Origin: Streptomyces xanthochromogenes
GTDB lineage: Bacteria > Actinomycetota > Actinomycetes > Streptomycetales > Streptomycetaceae
DNA: 64,000 nucleotides
NCBI RefSeq assembly: GCF_014650455.1
Contig: NZ_BMUZ01000001.1
Span: 558,001 to 622,000 of the forward strand
Reading direction: 5' to 3'
Below, piece by piece: positions 8,585 to 17,203 of this stretch (the first letter of the stretch is position 1; each line of letters starts with the position of its first letter). The notes beneath the pieces were generated by a model. It saw nothing but the letters and a program-made list of their open reading frames with translations, was not told the DNA's origin and did not search any database. The position numbers were made by a program, and so were the translations under genes.

Positions 8585-11335
8585 TCAGCGGGTGGCCCGG
8601 TAGGCACCCGTCGCCTGCCCGAAGATCTCCGTCACCTTGTCACGCTGCGCCTCGGGCCCGATGACCTGGACCACGTGATACCGGCCATTGACGATCATGG
8701 CGAGATTACGGACGTACACCTGCCGACCACTGCTGTCACGCCAGGTGAACTGCCCTTCGGCCATGGACTGCTGCCCCACGTCGATGCGCCGCAGGCCGCT
8801 GGAAGTGGACCAGCTGGAGTCCCGGAACGGCTGGAGTTCGCGCTCCTTGTCGGCCTGGTAGGCCAGCGGGTCCGAGCCGTTGTCCTTCACCGAATCTCTA
8901 CCTGGAACGACGATCAGCGTGAAGTCGCCTCCGACATAACGGACTTGCCCGGCGTCGTTCAGCGGCTGCCGCTGCCAGCTCTTGTCGACGCCGACCTGGA
9001 ACCCCTCGGCGTCCTTGCGCACGGCGTACCCGGCGGCCGGAGTGGGGCTCGGGCCGCCGGGGCCGGTGGTCTGCGTCTGCTGGGAGGGCGGGGTGCCGCC
9101 GGGCGTGGGCGCGGAGGCGCCGCCGGGCTGCGCACCGGGGCTCTGCTGCCCGCTCGGGCGGGGCGGGTTGGCGCTGCCGGTGTTCTGGGCGGTGTCGTTC
9201 CGGGGCATGAGCAGCACCGCGTAGGCGATCGCCCCGGCGAGCAGCAGCAGGACCAGGACGAGCAACAGCCGCCCCAGCGAACGGGGTCGGCCGCGCTGCG
9301 GAGCCGCCGGACGGTGCCGGTGGCGCCCGTGCTCGGCGGCCGGGGCGGCCGCCACGGTGGCCGACCGCCGTCTGCGGCGCACCAGTTCGCCCCGGCGGCG
9401 CACGATGGGCAGCTTCTTGGCGTCGGGAACTATCAGCGGAGTGATGCGGGTGCCCGCGTCCGGCTCCGGCGCGGAGCGCACCAGGGAGCGCAGCCAGCCG
9501 CGCAGTTCCTCGAACTCGGGCCGTTCGGTGGGGTCCTGACGCAGCAGCGACTCCACGACCGGCCGCAGCGGTCCGCATTCCTCGGCGAACGCGGGCGGCT
9601 CTCCGCAGACCATCTGGACGAGCTCGGCCGCGCTGTCCTCCGGATAGGGGGCGTGCCCCTGGACCGCACGGAACAGCAGGGCCCCGAGCGCCCAGAGGTC
9701 GGTGGCGGGGCCGATCGGCGGGGCGAGCCGCCAGTTCTCGTGTATGGGCCCGGCCTGTTCGGGCGCCCAGCGCTCGGTGACCGCGCCGACCACCGCGATC
9801 CGGGTGTGCCGGGCCCGCTCGGCGGCGAGCCGGTTGGCGGGGCCGCGGTAGGGGGCACCGGCCGGGTCGGCCGGGCGGTGTTCCGGCACGGACCCGCGTT
9901 CGCGGGCGGGGGCGGCCGGCGGCGCGCCGGGGTGCGGCCGGCGCTGCGAGTCGGCCCGGAAGGCATCGGCCCGGAAGCCGGGAGGCAGGGCGGGTGTCCT
10001 GGGCGCGGGCGAGCCGGCCGCGGGTCCCGAACCCCCTTGCTGGTGACGGGAGTTGTCGCGGGCGGAGCCCCCCGCACGGGGCCGGCCCTGCTCGGGGACG
10101 GCCTGACGTGAGGCTTCCGCTCGGTCCTCGGGCCGGCCGGAGGTGATCTGACGCGGGGCCCCCGGGCGGGTTTCGGGCTGCCCGGGTGCGGGACGCGGGA
10201 CCCAGCGGCCGGTCACCGGGTCGTACTGGCGGCGCGTACGGCCTGAGTCGGGCCCCTCCTCGTCGGCGTACGGGCTCGCGACGGCCCCGCGCGGCACCCG
10301 CACGCCCCGTACGGGGTCGTACACGCCCGGGTCGGCCTGGTCGACCCGGTCACCTTGGGCAGCCCGGTCGCCCTGGGCGGACTGGGCGGCCTCCGGGTCG
10401 GGACGCCGGGCCGGGAGGGCGGCGTCCGCGCCGGTGCGTGCCGCGGCCCTGGCGCCCGCACGGTACGCGGCGACGACCCCGGCCCGCGCGGCGGCGCCCG
10501 GCGGTACGGACATGCCGGGCGGCTGCGGGGCGGGGGCCCCGGGTGATTCGGCCGGCTCGGTCGGCTCGGTCGGTTCGGTCGGTTCGGTCGGCTCGGCCGG
10601 TTCCGGTGAAGGGGCGTACGGGGAGCGCTCGTTGAGCCCGTCCGGTGCCGCCGGCGCGGGAGGGGGCGGCGGGGCTTCGCCGAAGCCGTTGCCGTCCTGC
10701 GGGAACGGCACCGGGGCGTACCCGCACAGCGCCTCCTCCGCGGCGCCCGCCGCGAGGCCGGTCAGCACGACCCGGCCGTCATCGCATATCAACACCGTGC
10801 GCGCCGTGATGTTGCGATGCGTCCAGCCGTGCGCGTGCAGCACCGCGAGCGCGGTCAGCACATCGGAGGCGACCTCCGCCGCGCGAAAGGGGTTCATCGG
10901 CCGCTCGGCGAGCAGCGCGGACAGCGGCCGGGCCGCTATCAGTTCGCTGACGATCCACAGCGAGCCGTCCTGCGCGAAGACGTCGAAGACCTGGTCGAGG
11001 CGGGGGTGGTCGGGGATCTGGGCGGCCGCCTGGGCCGCCTCGACGGCCCTGCGCACATCCGGATCGGTGGGCCGGCGCGTGGTCCGCCCGTAACCGGGGG
11101 CGGCCCCGTAACCGCTGCCGGGAGCACCGCGCATGTACGCGTCGGGCGTCCCGTACGCGTCGTCGCCGTCGAGCACCTCGGCATCGACGATCTCGGGCAA
11201 CGGGACCTGGCGGACCAGTACTTCCTGCCCGCTGTAGGTGTCGAAGGCGCGCGTCTCGATCAGGTCGTAGCCGTCGTCGGCGGGCAGCGGCAGCCGAAAG
11301 CGGTCGGCGAGCACCCGGCCCGCATACTCGTCCAC
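8585..11335 (-). CDS. Transmembrane pseudokinase with a roughly 300-residue disordered insert
   Basis: The 916-residue protein has the layout of its neighbours but a degenerate kinase domain. The catalytic HRD is HRN (Asn175), the DFG motif is replaced by TGL (192-194), and no VAIK-like lysine is clear (EVLVRQVPLPEI instead). The kinase fold is interrupted at about residues 200-505 by a Pro/Ala/Arg-rich insert containing a run of Thr-Glu-Pro repeats. It then resumes with APEQ and DLWALG. A membrane helix near 700-725 (LLLVLVLLLLAGAIAYAVLL) leads to the outer domain (GFQVGVDKSWQRQ) typical of the cluster. GTG at 11335 was chosen because GGGGAGG lies four bases upstream and the following residues start the family-like sequence. 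Upstream in-frame starts would add about 20 unlikely residues. It is probably a scaffold or allosteric partner of the neighbouring kinases. Confidence 0.85.
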   Translation of the reverse strand: MDEYAGRVLADRFRLPLPADDGYDLIETRAFDTYSGQEVLVRQVPLPEIVDAEVLDGDDAYGTPDAYMRGAPGSGYGAAPGYGRTTRRPTDPDVRRAVEAAQAAAQIPDHPRLDQVFDVFAQDGSLWIVSELIAARPLSALLAERPMNPFRAAEVASDVLTALAVLHAHGWTHRNITARTVLICDDGRVVLTGLAAGAAEEALCGYAPVPFPQDGNGFGEAPPPPPAPAAPDGLNERSPYAPSPEPAEPTEPTEPTEPTEPAESPGAPAPQPPGMSVPPGAAARAGVVAAYRAGARAAARTGADAALPARRPDPEAAQSAQGDRAAQGDRVDQADPGVYDPVRGVRVPRGAVASPYADEEGPDSGRTRRQYDPVTGRWVPRPAPGQPETRPGAPRQITSGRPEDRAEASRQAVPEQGRPRAGGSARDNSRHQQGGSGPAAGSPAPRTPALPPGFRADAFRADSQRRPHPGAPPAAPARERGSVPEHRPADPAGAPYRGPANRLAAERARHTRIAVVGAVTERWAPEQAGPIHENWRLAPPIGPATDLWALGALLFRAVQGHAPYPEDSAAELVQMVCGEPPAFAEECGPLRPVVESLLRQDPTERPEFEELRGWLRSLVRSAPEPDAGTRITPLIVPDAKKLPIVRRRGELVRRRRRSATVAAAPAAEHGRHRHRPAAPQRGRPRSLGRLLLVLVLLLLAGAIAYAVLLMPRNDTAQNTGSANPPRPSGQQSPGAQPGGASAPTPGGTPPSQQTQTTGPGGPSPTPAAGYAVRKDAEGFQVGVDKSWQRQPLNDAGQVRYVGGDFTLIVVPGRDSVKDNGSDPLAYQADKERELQPFRDSSWSTSSGLRRIDVGQQSMAEGQFTWRDSSGRQVYVRNLAMIVNGRYHVVQVIGPEAQRDKVTEIFGQATGAYRATR

Positions 11336-11513
11336 GACGCCTCCCCACAGCGCGCTGTACCCCCGGACCATGGCCCCCGGCCCCGCACAACACGCCAATT
11401 CCGGTCGATTACCGGCCCATTGTGGCTGCGTACGGTCCGCGAGCTCTCACGATACGTGGCCCTGCCACATCGTGCCCTCGGGATTCCCGTTTACCCCGGA
11501 CCGGCCGCCCGTA

Positions 11514-11610
11514 GCCCGTGCGCGGCCCTGTGCTTGACCCGACTGATGGCCCGCGCGAGGCCCGCGCTTGGCCGATGGATGGCCCGCGCGCGGCCCGTGC
11601 GAGGGCTCAG
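11514..11610. repeat. 33-35 bp tandem repeat (about 3 copies) at a kinase stop codon
   Basis: Three related units begin at 11514, 11549 and 11582, each opening with GCCCG(C/T)GCG. The last runs into the stop codon of the upstream kinase gene (11607-11609). The remainder of the 11336-11606 interval holds no gene that I can support. Confidence 0.75.
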
Positions 11611-14354
11611 GCGGGCTGGAAGGTGGCGAAGAGCGTGGCCAGTGTCTGCTGGGTCTCCGGCTTCGACCAGTCCGCGTCCTTGGCCGAGAACATGATGCCG
11701 TAGCCCTGGCTGAGGCTGACGACGAAGCCCCGGTCCACCGAGTGGTACTTGACCCCGCTGTCGTCGTTGTAGGTGAACTCCCAGTCGGCGGCGGGCCAGT
11801 TCCGGTAGTTCACCGCGGCTATCTTCACGCGCTTGTAGCCGGACCTCGTCATGCCGGACTCCTGGCTCGTCCAGTCCGCCACCGGGTCCTTCCGCGGGCT
11901 GTCGGTCCAGCCGATGAGGAGCCGCTGCCCGTCGGGCCCGTTGAAGCGGTCGCCCGCGTCGTCGGTCTTGCTGAAGGACCAACCCGCGGGCAACCCTATG
12001 GAGAAGCCCTGGGAGGACTTGTAGGGCGTGGTGGCGGCGTTGCCCGTGCCACCGCCCTTGCTGCCGTTGCTGCCGTCGCCGGTGCCGGTGTTGTCCCCGG
12101 TACCGGTGTCGTCGCCCTTGCCGTCGCCCTGCCCGGCCGTACCGACCTGGCCCGACGGGGTGCTCCCGCCGGACGGCTTCTGGCTGCCGCTGCCCTGCTT
12201 GCTGCTCGCCGAAGAACCGGAGGCCGCGGGGCCGCTGGAGGCCGACTTGTCGCCCTTGGCCTTGCCCGGGGAGTCGTCCCCCGAGCTGAGCGTGATGGCC
12301 AGCACCGTGCCGAGTATGGCGAGCGCGGCGACCACCGCGATGATCACCAGGGTGCGGCGCGGCACGACGTCGGTGAGCGGCGCGCGCGGCGGCGGCACCG
12401 GGCCCGACGGCGCCCCGGACTTCGTCCGCGTGGGCACCGCCTTGGACCGGACGTCCCGCGCTTCCCTGGCGCCCTGAGCCTTCTCCTTGGCGGACGCCTT
12501 GGCCTCGGCGGCCGCGTTCCGCACGGACTTGAGGGCGCCGCGCATCCGCTCGGCGGCCACGTCGCTCTTCGGCTCGCGGGGCAGTGGAATCACCCGCGTC
12601 GCCTCGGGGGAGACCGGCTCCGGCGCGGGCTCGGGGCGCTCGGGCGCGTTGAGCACCCCGGTGAGCAGCTTGCGCGCGGCGGCGTTGTCGAGCCGCTGCG
12701 CCGGGTCCTTGGCGAGCAGCCCGTAGATGACCTGCTCCAGGAGCGGTCCCGCGTTCTTGGGCGGGTCGACCGGCTCGGTCATCACCGCCGTCAGCGTCGC
12801 GATCGCCGAACCCTTGTCGTACGGGGGCACGCCTTCCACGCTCGCGTACAGGAGCCCGCCGAGCGACCAGAGGTCGGCGGCCGGGCCCGGCTTGTGGCCG
12901 CGGGCCCGCTCGGGCGAGATGTACGAGGGCGCGCCGACGAGCATGCCGGTGGACGTGATGGAGGGGTCGCCCTCCACCTGGGCGATGCCGAAGTCGGTCA
13001 GCACGACCCGGCCGTCCTCGGCGATCAGCACGTTGGACGGCTTGACGTCGCGGTGCAGGATGCCTTCGCGGTGGGCGGAACGCAGCACGTCCAGGATGGC
13101 GAGACCCACCTCGGCAGCCCGGCGGGGCGTCAGCGTGCCGTCCTCGCGCACGGCTTCGGCGAGCGACTTGCCCTCGACGAGCTCCATGACGATCCACGGC
13201 CGGTCGTCCTCGTCCACGACGTCGTAGACGGTCACCGCTGCCGTGTTGCGAATCCGGGCGATCGCCTTGGCCTCGCGCAGGGTGCGCGTGATGAGGCGGC
13301 GCTTCTCGTCGTCGTCGATGCTGGAGGGGAAGCGCAGCTCCTTGATCGCGACGGTCCGCCCGAGCGTCTCGTCGACGGCCCGCCAGACGGTGCCCATGCC
13401 GCCCCGCCCGAGCACCCCACCGAGCCGGTACCGGCCGGCGAGCAGCCGGCCTTCCCCACCGGCGGCGGGGGTGACGTGCTGGGCGGCCGCCTTGTCGGCA
13501 CCGGCCTTGGCGGCCGGGACCGCGGGGGCGGCCTTGACGCTCTCGGCCCCGGCGGCCGACGCGCTCGCCTTCGCACCCGCCGCCTTGGCGGCCGGCTTGG
13601 CGTCGCTGGGCTCGGCGGCCGGCTTCGACGCCGACTTGGCGTCAGCGGGCCGCGACGCGGCCGCGGCAGCGGGCGACTTGGCGGCCGGGTTGGCGGCCGG
13701 GGTCGCGTCCGAGCTGCCGGTGCCCGCCTTGTCGGTGTTGCCCACCTCGCCTGTCTTGCCTGTCTTGCCTGCCTTGCCTGCTGTGTCGGCCTTGCCTGCC
13801 GTGTCGTACGGGGTGGCTTCGCCGGAGCGCGGGCTCGGCTCGGCGTCGGCGGGCTCGGCGCCGGGGTCACCCGCACCCGCGGCCCCACCCGGCGCGGCGA
13901 ACGCCGAGGCGCCACCGGTCGCGGGCTTGGTTCCACCGGGTCGGGCAGGCGACTTGAGCCTGGGGCCCGACGCGCTCGGCTCGGCATCCGATGCCGCGGC
14001 ACCGGACTTGGCCACCGCCGTCCGGGGATCGGGCCTGCCCTTCGGGGCGGGCGCGGCCGCGCCGGACTTCGCATCTCCTTCCGGAGAGCCCGAGTTGCCC
14101 TCGGGGGAAGCCGCATTCCGCCCGGAATCCCCCGACTTGCCCGCGCTCGGCTTCGCCACCGCGTCATCGCCGGACTCGGGCACGGCGGCCCGGTCCGAAC
14201 GGTCGGCCGGGGTCGCGGCGCGCGCCGCGTCCGCCGGGCGCCGCCCGGACTTGGTGCCCGTCTCGTCCGAGCCGGACTCCGCGGGCGTCGACGACGCCTC
14301 CGGTTCCTGCCGCCCGTCCCGCTGGGGTTCCCGCGACTGCTCCGCCTGCGACAT
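11607..14354 (-). CDS. Membrane-anchored Ser/Thr kinase with a long low-complexity N-terminal extension
   Basis: This 915-residue protein is the first gene of the kinase cluster. About 300 residues of Ala/Pro/Lys/Ser-rich low-complexity sequence, including short lysine-rich repeats (TAGKADTAGKAGKTGKTG), precede a complete kinase domain. That domain shows GRGGMGTVWRA, VAIKEL, HRDVKPSNVL, DFGIAQVEG and ISPERA. A membrane helix (LVIIAVVAALAILGTVLAIT) and a Ser/Gly/Lys linker lead to the outer domain shared with its neighbours (GFSIGLPAGWSFS through DWEFTYN). Kinases of this class normally start within about 20 residues of the kinase fold, so the extension is unusual. It might bind nucleic acid or the membrane, which is inference. 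ATG at 14354 has AGAGGGG four bases upstream. Confidence 0.88.
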   Translation of the reverse strand: MSQAEQSREPQRDGRQEPEASSTPAESGSDETGTKSGRRPADAARAATPADRSDRAAVPESGDDAVAKPSAGKSGDSGRNAASPEGNSGSPEGDAKSGAAAPAPKGRPDPRTAVAKSGAAASDAEPSASGPRLKSPARPGGTKPATGGASAFAAPGGAAGAGDPGAEPADAEPSPRSGEATPYDTAGKADTAGKAGKTGKTGEVGNTDKAGTGSSDATPAANPAAKSPAAAAASRPADAKSASKPAAEPSDAKPAAKAAGAKASASAAGAESVKAAPAVPAAKAGADKAAAQHVTPAAGGEGRLLAGRYRLGGVLGRGGMGTVWRAVDETLGRTVAIKELRFPSSIDDDEKRRLITRTLREAKAIARIRNTAAVTVYDVVDEDDRPWIVMELVEGKSLAEAVREDGTLTPRRAAEVGLAILDVLRSAHREGILHRDVKPSNVLIAEDGRVVLTDFGIAQVEGDPSITSTGMLVGAPSYISPERARGHKPGPAADLWSLGGLLYASVEGVPPYDKGSAIATLTAVMTEPVDPPKNAGPLLEQVIYGLLAKDPAQRLDNAAARKLLTGVLNAPERPEPAPEPVSPEATRVIPLPREPKSDVAAERMRGALKSVRNAAAEAKASAKEKAQGAREARDVRSKAVPTRTKSGAPSGPVPPPRAPLTDVVPRRTLVIIAVVAALAILGTVLAITLSSGDDSPGKAKGDKSASSGPAASGSSASSKQGSGSQKPSGGSTPSGQVGTAGQGDGKGDDTGTGDNTGTGDGSNGSKGGGTGNAATTPYKSSQGFSIGLPAGWSFSKTDDAGDRFNGPDGQRLLIGWTDSPRKDPVADWTSQESGMTRSGYKRVKIAAVNYRNWPAADWEFTYNDDSGVKYHSVDRGFVVSLSQGYGIMFSAKDADWSKPETQQTLATLFATFQPA

Positions 14355-14665
14355 GCGTCCCCTCTGCGATTCCTGATCTTCGCCCGCGCCGGCCTCGGCC
14401 CGCGGCCTGCCGCGACCTGCCCTCGTGGTGGCGGACCGGCTCACCGCTCCGACCTGTCTGTCCTGCCGGGTCCCCGGCCGCGCCGGAGCCGTTGTCGAAC
14501 TCGGCGTCCGCACGAGGCCCGTAACCCGCCCTGGCAGAGCCCCCATTGTCCCTCACGCCAGGACCGGTGATGGTCCCGGGTCCGACCTCCGCCAAGTTGG
14601 CTGCGAAGGAATGCGAAGGAAGGGGAAGCCGCCGTGCCGATGCTCGCGGCCCTGCTCGTCGCGGC

Positions 14666-14890
14666 GACGACCGCTTCCGTGCGGGCTGCATCACCAAGTC
14701 GTTCGTGGCCACCGTAGTACCGCCGTTGGCGGTCGCGGACAGCGTCGGGCCGAGGGGCGCCGTGGACCGGCATCCCCCAGGCTGCACCCGGGGTCCGCCC
14801 GGGCACGTGCGCGGGCGCGCCAACGACGACCGCCACCTCACCCTGCTTTCCCTGCTCTCCCACACCAGCGGTCTCTTCAACTACACGGCG
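14666..14890 (+). pseudogene. Remnant of a serine beta-lactamase / D-Ala-D-Ala carboxypeptidase-like gene
   Basis: One frame reads DRFRAGCITKSFVATVV, a diverged stretch, VDRHPPG, and LTLLSLLSHTSGLFNYT. These match the start of the class C beta-lactamase/D-Ala carboxypeptidase family, where the first block is normally RAGSITKSFVAT and carries the Ser-x-x-Lys nucleophile. Here the nucleophile is Cys. Nothing of the rest of the family (about 300 more residues, including the Tyr-x-Asn motif) follows. Instead the frame becomes a proline-rich run ending at 15034. No proper start or ribosome site precedes the fragment. I read it as a decayed 5' portion. The surrounding 14355-15263 interval otherwise holds only repeats. 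Confidence 0.65.
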
Positions 14891-15150
14891 AAGAGCACCG
14901 GCCCGGTTCCCCCGTCCCCGCCCGAACCCTCCCCGCCCCTGCTCCCCCTCCCACCCGAACCGGCCACGCAACGCACTCCTCCACTCCCCTCCACTCCCCC
15001 GGCGCCCGCGCTCGGCGGGCGCCCCGCGGCCTGACGGTGTGACACCCTCCCTCGAACTCTCGCCCCGCGAAGCCGAGTTCCGCCCGAGGCCTGGGCCGAG
15101 GCTTGGGCCGGGGGCGGGGCCGGGGGCGGCACCGAGGCCCGGGACGGCGT

Positions 15151-15192
15151 CGGGCAGCGGGCAGCGGGCAGCGGGCAGCGGGCAGCGGGCGG
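15151..15192. repeat. 7-bp microsatellite, about six copies
   Basis: Five exact copies of CGGGCAG followed by CGGGCGG lie 72 bp past the glpD stop codon. The preceding 50 bp are a looser GGGCCG-rich array. No hairpin or coding role is evident. This is a likely site of replication slippage. Confidence 0.85.
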
Positions 15193-15263
15193 CGGGCTGT
15201 GCCAAGGCCAGCACCGGCTCGCCCCCGCACGCGCCCCGGGGCACCCGGTATCCGGGGGTGCGG

Positions 15264-16970
15264 CTAAACCGGTGCGATGTCCGGCGCCCCGAGCCGGGCC
15301 GCATCCGCCGTCAGGTCGTCCGGCTGGCGCTGCGACTCCCGCTCCGCCTCCACCCGCTTCTCGTAGTGCTCCACCTCCTTGTCGATCTGCTTGCTGTCCC
15401 AGCCGAGCACCGGCGCCATCAGCTCCGCGCACTCCCGCGCCGAGAGCGTGCCCCGGTCGAAGGTCTCGATGGAGATGCGGGTGCGCCGGGTCAGTACGTC
15501 GTCGAGGTGACGGGCCCCCTCGTGCGAAGCGGCGTAGACGATCTCGGCGCGCAGGTAGTCGTCGGCCGCGGCGAGCGGTTCGCCGAGCGTGGGATCGGCG
15601 GTGATCAGCTCCAGGAGGTCCTCGGCCATCGAGCCGTACCGGTTCAACAGGTGCTCCACGCGGACCACATGGAGCCCGGTCCTGGCCGCGATCCTGGCCC
15701 GGGTGTTCCACAGCGCCTTGTAGCCCTCGGCACCGAGGAGGGGGATGTCCTCGGTCACACAGTCCGCCACCCGCTGGTCGAGCGCGTGCACCGCCTCGTC
15801 CACGGCGTCCTTCGCCATCACCCGGTACGTCGTGTACTTGCCGCCCGCCACGACCACGAGCCCCGGCACGGGATGCGCGACGGTGTGCTCGCGCGAGAGC
15901 TTGCTGGTGGCGTCGGACTCCCCGGCGAGCAGCGGCCGCAGACCGGCGTAGACGCCCTGGACGTCGTCCCGGGTGAGCGGCACCGCGAGCACCGAATTGA
16001 CGTGTTCGAGCAGGTAGTCGATGTCGGCGCTGGAGGCGGCCGGGTGCGCCTTGTCGAGGTCCCAGTCGGTGTCGGTGGTGCCGACGATCCAGTGCCGGCC
16101 CCAGGGGATGACGAAGAGTACGGACTTCTCGGTCCGCAGGATCAGGCCGGTGTTCGAGTGGATCCGGTCCTTGGGCACCACCAGATGGATGCCCTTCGAG
16201 GCCCGTACGTGGAACTGCCCTCGCTCCCCGATCAGGGCCTGGGTGTCGTCGGTCCACACCCCCGTCGCGTTCACGACCTGCTTGGCGCGGACCTCGTACT
16301 CGCCGCCCGCCTCGCCGTCCTGCACCCGGGCGCCGACCACCCGCTCGCCCTCGCGCAGGAAGCCCACGACCCGGGCCCGGTTGGCGACGTGGGCCCCGTA
16401 GGCGGCCGCGGTGCGCACGAGAGTGGTCACATAACGGGCGTCGTCCATCTGGGCGTCGTAGTACTGCAACGCTCCGACCAGCGCGTCCTTCTTCAACGCG
16501 GGTGCCACGCGCAGCGCGTGGCGGCGGCTCAGGTGACGGTGCGTCGGCAGACCCCTGCCGTGGCCCGAGGAGACGGACATCGCGTCGTAGAGCGCGACGC
16601 CCGAGCCCGCGTACAGCCGCTCCCAGCCCTTGTGCTGCAACGGGTAGAGGAACGGGACCGGTTTCACCAGGTGCGGGGCGAGCCGTTCGAGCAGCAGCCC
16701 GCGTTCCTTGAGGGCCTCACGCACGAGGGCGAAGTCGAGCATCTCCAGATAGCGCAGCCCGCCGTGGATCAGCTTGCTGGAGCGGCTCGACGTGCCCGAC
16801 GCCCAGTCCCTCGCTTCGACCAGACCGGTGGCCAGGCCCCGGGTCGCCGCGTCGAGGGCCGTGCCCGCTCCTACCACCCCCGCGCCCACGACCAGCACGT
16901 CCAGCTCGCGTTCGGCCATGGCGGCGAGCGCCTGTGCGCGCTGCTCGGGTCCCAGTGTCGCTGTCCTCAC
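15264..16970 (-). CDS. glpD: FAD-dependent glycerol-3-phosphate dehydrogenase
   Basis: The 568-residue protein oxidises sn-glycerol 3-phosphate to dihydroxyacetone phosphate and passes electrons to the quinone pool at the membrane. The N-terminal FAD motif VVGAGVVGAGTALDAATRG, the GlpD signature block SSRSSKLIHGGLRYLE and the later KGIHLVVP and GGKYTTYRVMA motifs are all present. A C-terminal DAO-associated domain follows (GSMAEDLLELI through DVLTRRTRIS). GTG at 16970 is supported by GGGAGG six bases upstream, and the upstream in-frame extension is not conserved-looking. The gene is divergent from the nucleotide-sugar dehydrogenase gene across 233 bp. No glycerol kinase or facilitator gene is present in this window. 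Confidence 0.93.
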   Translation of the reverse strand: MRTATLGPEQRAQALAAMAERELDVLVVGAGVVGAGTALDAATRGLATGLVEARDWASGTSSRSSKLIHGGLRYLEMLDFALVREALKERGLLLERLAPHLVKPVPFLYPLQHKGWERLYAGSGVALYDAMSVSSGHGRGLPTHRHLSRRHALRVAPALKKDALVGALQYYDAQMDDARYVTTLVRTAAAYGAHVANRARVVGFLREGERVVGARVQDGEAGGEYEVRAKQVVNATGVWTDDTQALIGERGQFHVRASKGIHLVVPKDRIHSNTGLILRTEKSVLFVIPWGRHWIVGTTDTDWDLDKAHPAASSADIDYLLEHVNSVLAVPLTRDDVQGVYAGLRPLLAGESDATSKLSREHTVAHPVPGLVVVAGGKYTTYRVMAKDAVDEAVHALDQRVADCVTEDIPLLGAEGYKALWNTRARIAARTGLHVVRVEHLLNRYGSMAEDLLELITADPTLGEPLAAADDYLRAEIVYAASHEGARHLDDVLTRRTRISIETFDRGTLSARECAELMAPVLGWDSKQIDKEVEHYEKRVEAERESQRQPDDLTADAARLGAPDIAPV

Positions 16971-17203
16971 GGCTTGCCTCCCGTGGATCGGGGTGGTCGC
17001 GCGGACCGGGTGGTCCGGCTCACACCCTCGATTCTGGACGGGACCACCGACATCGGCCACCGCCTGTGGACAACACTCGGCTTGCCGGGCCCCCGCAATG
17101 CCGTAAATCAGTCATATTTCCTCTTAGTCTGACATTCCGCACGCTCATTCTGTCCACAGGGCTTGCGCTCCATGTCCCCTCCGGCTAAGGGAAGGACGGT
17201 CAC

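Noticed and set aside
15151..15192. Functional regulatory array in the 7-bp repeats
   Set aside because: The units have no symmetry and the region lies downstream of glpD next to a pseudogene. Slippage in GC-rich DNA is the simplest reading.
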